Origin: Pseudomonas sp. GGS8
GTDB lineage: Bacteria; Pseudomonadota; Gammaproteobacteria; Pseudomonadales; Pseudomonadaceae
DNA: 64,000 nt
NCBI RefSeq assembly: GCF_024168645.1
Contig: NZ_JALJWF010000001.1
Span: 6,203,501-6,267,500, forward strand
Direction: 5' to 3'
Shown: positions 61,108 to 64,000 of the stretch, piece after piece
How positions within the stretch are numbered: the first letter of the stretch is position 1
Layout of the letters: each line of letters starts with the position of its first letter
Program-made: the position numbers and the translations under genes
Notes under the pieces: model-generated
What the model saw: only the letters and a program-made list of their open reading frames with translations
Databases searched by the model: none
What the model was told of the DNA's origin: nothing

Positions 61108-64000
61108 ATGCCCAAATCTGTTGAACGTATGCCGCCAATGCCGCGAATTCAGGCAATTGACCCAAAACGGTCCGAGCAGAGCTGGGAAAGCGCCCCACAG
61201 TTGCTCGCGGCCCTCAATGGTGCCCGGCTGGGCGCCTGGTATTGGGACATCGAGCGCGGGCAGATCAGCTGGTCACGGGGCACTCAGGCGCTGTTCGGCT
61301 TCGATCCCCGACAACCGTTGCCCGAAGACCTGGAATACCTCGACCTATTGCCCCAGGAGGATCGGGCCAAAGCCATCCGCGCCTTCAATGCAGTGATCGC
61401 CGGCGCTCCGCTGGAGCAGGCCATGCACCACCGCATCCGTTGGCCTGACGGCAGCCTGCATTGGCTGGAAATCAACGGCAGCCTGCTGCCGGACAAAAAC
61501 GGCCGGCCACGAATGATCGGGGTCATCCGTGAAATCACCCATCAGCGTCAGCGTGAACAAGCGCTGACCAGCTCGGAAAAACGTTTCGCCACGCTGTTTC
61601 ATCTGTGCCCGAACATGGTGCTGCTGACTCGTCAGGAAGACGGCCTGATCAGCGAAGCCAACCAATATTTCGAAAGCCTGTTCGGCTGGCCGGTGCAAGA
61701 CGCTATCGGCAGAACCACGCTGGAACTGGGCCTTTGGGTCAACCCGGAGCAACGGGCGGAACTGGTCAAGGCCACCAAGGCCAAAGGTGAGCTGATCAAC
61801 ATGGAGGTGCAATTTCGCGCCAGCAACGGGCAGGTTCACGACGGCATTCTCAGCGCACAAAAGGTCGAACTCGAAGGCCAGCCTTACCTGCTGAGCACGT
61901 TCCTTGACACCACCGAACGCAAAATCGCCGAGCATGCCCTCAAAGACAGCCAGGAACGCCTCGACCTGGCCCTGGATTCGGCGCAACTCGGCACCTGGGA
62001 CTGGCACATTCCCAGCGGCATGCTTTACGGTTCGGCGCGGGCCGCCCAGTTGCACGGGCTGGAGCCCAAACCCTTCCATGAATCCTTCGATGCGTTTTTC
62101 GAAGGCGTGCCCGGTGAAGAACGCGACTCCATGCGCGACGCCTACCGCAGTTTGCGCGAAGGCCCGGCCGGCAATTATCAGCTGACGTACCGTGTGCAAC
62201 TGTCGGACGGCAGTTCGCGCTACCTGGAAAGCCGCGCCAGACTCTACCGCGATGACAACGGCAACCCGCTGCGCATGGCCGGCACATTGCTGGACATCAC
62301 CGATCAAGTGGAGCGCGAACAGCAACTGATAGCGTCGGAAGAGAAATTCGCCACGTTGTTCCAGGTCAGCCCGGACCCGATCTGCGTCACGCGTCAGGAC
62401 ACCGGCCATTTCATCGAGATCAACTCCAGTTTCACCCAGACGTTCGGCTGGAGCGCCGCCGACGTCATCGGCCGCAGCGCCGACGAAATCGGCCTGTGGG
62501 ACGCTTCGGCGAAAAGCCTGCAAAGGATTGAGCGAGTCATCCGCGAACAGGGCCTGAACAATGTGGCGATCGTCGTTCAGCACAAGGACGGGCAGTCCCT
62601 GACCTGCGTGATCTCCAGCCGCCAGATCAGCGTCGGCGACCAGCCGTGCATCGTCACTACCCTGCGCGATATCACCCAACAGCAACGCTCGGAAGCGGCG
62701 CTCAAGGCCAGCGAGGAGAAGTTCGCCAAGGCCTTCCACTCAAGCCCCGACGCCATCACCATTACCGAGCGCGACACCGGACGCTATCTGGAAGTTAATG
62801 ACGGCTTCTGCCGCCTGACCGGCTACCGTGCTGATGAAGTGGTCGGCCGCACGGTGTATCAGGTCGGCATTTGGGCTGAAGAGAAACAACGCTCGGCGCT
62901 GCTGGCGGAACTACAGATCAAGGGCCGGGTTCACCACCTGGAAATGCTCGGGCGCAACAAACGCGGCGAGTTGCTGACCGTCGAAGTCTCGGTGGAACCG
63001 ATCACCCTCAACGAAACCGCCTGCCTGCTGCTGACTGCCCGGGACGTCAGCCTGCTGAAAAATGCCGAAGCGCAGATCCGTCACCTGGCCTACCACGACC
63101 CATTGACCAACCTGCCCAACCGCGCGCTGTTGATGGATCGTCTGAGCCAGCAGATTGCCCTGCTCAAGCGTCACAACCTGCGAGGCGCCCTGATGTTTCT
63201 CGACCTCGACCACTTCAAGCACATCAACGACTCCCTCGGCCATCCGGTGGGCGATACGGTACTGAAAATCATCACCGCGCGCCTTGAAGCCAGCGTACGC
63301 ATGGAAGACACCGTCGCACGCCTGGGCGGCGATGAATTCGTGGTGCTGCTCAGCGGCCTGGAAGGCTCTCGCAGCGATGTCAGCGCTCAAGTCCGGGAGC
63401 TGGCGGACACCTTGCGCGAACTGCTGTCCGAACCGATGTTCCTCGACGGACAGCGCCTGCAAGTGACGCCGAGCATCGGCATCGCGCTGATCCCCGACCA
63501 CGGCTCGACCCCGACCGACCTGCTCAAACGCGCCGATATCGCCCTCTATCGCGCCAAGGACTCAGGCCGCAATACCACGCAGATGTATCACAATACGATG
63601 CAGAAGGCCGCCAGCGAACGCCTGCGCATGGAAACCGACCTGCGCCTGGCCCTTTCCCGGCGTGAATTCAGCGTGCAATACCAACCTCAGGTGGACGCCC
63701 GCAACAACCGCATTACCGGCGCCGAAGCCCTGGTGCGCTGGCAGCATCCGCAACTGGGCGCGCAATCACCGACCGAGTTCATCAAGGTGCTGGAAGACAG
63801 TGGGCTGATTCTGGAAGTCGGCACGTGGATCCTCGACGAAGCCTGCGCGGCCTTCAAGCGCCTGATCACCAAAGGCCTGATCGACCCGCTCAATTTCAGC
63901 CTGTGCGTGAACATCAGCCCGCGGCAATTCCGCCAGAACGATTTCGTCGAACGCATCGAGCACAGCCTCGACAGCTACGGCCTGCCCTTCTCATTGCTGA
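61108..64000 (+). CDS. PAS(5)-GGDEF-EAL cyclic-di-GMP protein, truncated by the window edge
   Basis: An open frame from ATG 61108 to the window end (964 codons so far). Five PAS-type sensor segments start near residues 30, 152, 276, 409 and 530 (for example SEEKFATLFQVSPDPICVTR and ASEEKFAKAFHSSPDAITIT). The GGDEF domain runs about 657-815 with an intact GGDEF (740-744) and an RxxD (RMED) allosteric site five residues before it. The EAL domain begins about 835 with EALVRW at 873-878. Both output motifs are intact as far as seen. A soluble sensor of redox, light or ligand that makes and/or breaks c-di-GMP is likely. The start has no strong ribosome site; ATG 61129 is an alternative. Confidence 0.9.
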   Translation, partial: MPKSVERMPPMPRIQAIDPKRSEQSWESAPQLLAALNGARLGAWYWDIERGQISWSRGTQALFGFDPRQPLPEDLEYLDLLPQEDRAKAIRAFNAVIAGAPLEQAMHHRIRWPDGSLHWLEINGSLLPDKNGRPRMIGVIREITHQRQREQALTSSEKRFATLFHLCPNMVLLTRQEDGLISEANQYFESLFGWPVQDAIGRTTLELGLWVNPEQRAELVKATKAKGELINMEVQFRASNGQVHDGILSAQKVELEGQPYLLSTFLDTTERKIAEHALKDSQERLDLALDSAQLGTWDWHIPSGMLYGSARAAQLHGLEPKPFHESFDAFFEGVPGEERDSMRDAYRSLREGPAGNYQLTYRVQLSDGSSRYLESRARLYRDDNGNPLRMAGTLLDITDQVEREQQLIASEEKFATLFQVSPDPICVTRQDTGHFIEINSSFTQTFGWSAADVIGRSADEIGLWDASAKSLQRIERVIREQGLNNVAIVVQHKDGQSLTCVISSRQISVGDQPCIVTTLRDITQQQRSEAALKASEEKFAKAFHSSPDAITITERDTGRYLEVNDGFCRLTGYRADEVVGRTVYQVGIWAEEKQRSALLAELQIKGRVHHLEMLGRNKRGELLTVEVSVEPITLNETACLLLTARDVSLLKNAEAQIRHLAYHDPLTNLPNRALLMDRLSQQIALLKRHNLRGALMFLDLDHFKHINDSLGHPVGDTVLKIITARLEASVRMEDTVARLGGDEFVVLLSGLEGSRSDVSAQVRELADTLRELLSEPMFLDGQRLQVTPSIGIALIPDHGSTPTDLLKRADIALYRAKDSGRNTTQMYHNTMQKAASERLRMETDLRLALSRREFSVQYQPQVDARNNRITGAEALVRWQHPQLGAQSPTEFIKVLEDSGLILEVGTWILDEACAAFKRLITKGLIDPLNFSLCVNISPRQFRQNDFVERIEHSLDSYGLPFSLL

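Noticed and set aside
61345..62739. 464-codon minus-strand ORF in the GGDEF-EAL gene
   Set aside because: The plus frame holds five PAS segments and GGDEF; the minus frame is a mirror of codon bias.

Overview
The window is a Pseudomonas chromosome (fluorescens-type) carrying most of a lambdoid, tailed-phage prophage at its left. The evidence is the conserved Pseudomonas gene run leuC-leuD-leuB-asd-usg-fimV-truA-trpF-accD-folC-dedD-cvpA-purF-metZ, Pseudomonas REP/REPIN repeats (GTGGGAGCGGGCTTGCCCGC type), and a FecI/FecR/TonB-receptor iron module.

Bases 1 to about 34,800 are prophage. Its right end is the integrase gene next to tRNA-Val(GAC); its left end lies outside the window. Reading from the left: late genes on the minus strand (terminase small and large subunits, DUF4055 portal, MuF-like head protein, scaffold, major capsid, an HeH/LEM-like protein, 6989 down to 47), preceded by a phage metallopeptidase; a lysis/accessory patch (lambda-type holin, HicAB toxin-antitoxin, small genes, 7.7-10.3 kb); an early minus-strand operon (Rha regulator, HNH protein, lambda-O-like replication protein with iteron-like repeats inside its gene, putative helicase loader, DUF1367, NinG, unknown last gene, 15427 down to 10454); the immunity switch (cro-like gene on minus, cI-like S24 repressor on plus) with 15-bp operators GCTAAANNNTTTAGC; then, behind a second operator and an apparent promoter at 18.6 kb and a boxA-plus-hairpin leader, a long plus-strand early operon (Rad52/Sak-like annealing protein, Gp157, DUF2303, C5 cytosine methyltransferase, DUF4406, excisionase-like protein, integrase).

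The plus-strand early arm and the area beside cI are interrupted by cargo of different composition or orientation: an AT-rich gene with faint ADP-ribosyltransferase-like features, a transposase relic, a gene with a CheD/CNF1-like Cys/His arrangement, a CS1-type fimbrial subunit without a signal peptide, two paralogous YceK-like lipoproteins, an AT-rich minus-strand gene of unknown role, and, between 30.3 and 32.7 kb, small genes of alternating strand separated by four copies of an intergenic repeat.

Bases 34,800 to 64,000 are core chromosome: tRNA-Val(GAC); a PuuB-like FAD oxidoreductase; a TonB-dependent siderophore receptor with its FecR anti-sigma and FecI sigma behind a Fur-box-like site; a tRNA-Val(TAC)/Asp/Asp operon; an SDR gene coupled to metZ; purF, cvpA, dedD, folC, accD, trpF, truA; fimV; usg next to asd; leuB, a methyltransferase gene, leuD and leuC; a divergent LysR regulator; and a five-PAS GGDEF-EAL protein that runs off the right edge. 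All assignments are from reading the sequence and family knowledge; no database search was run.
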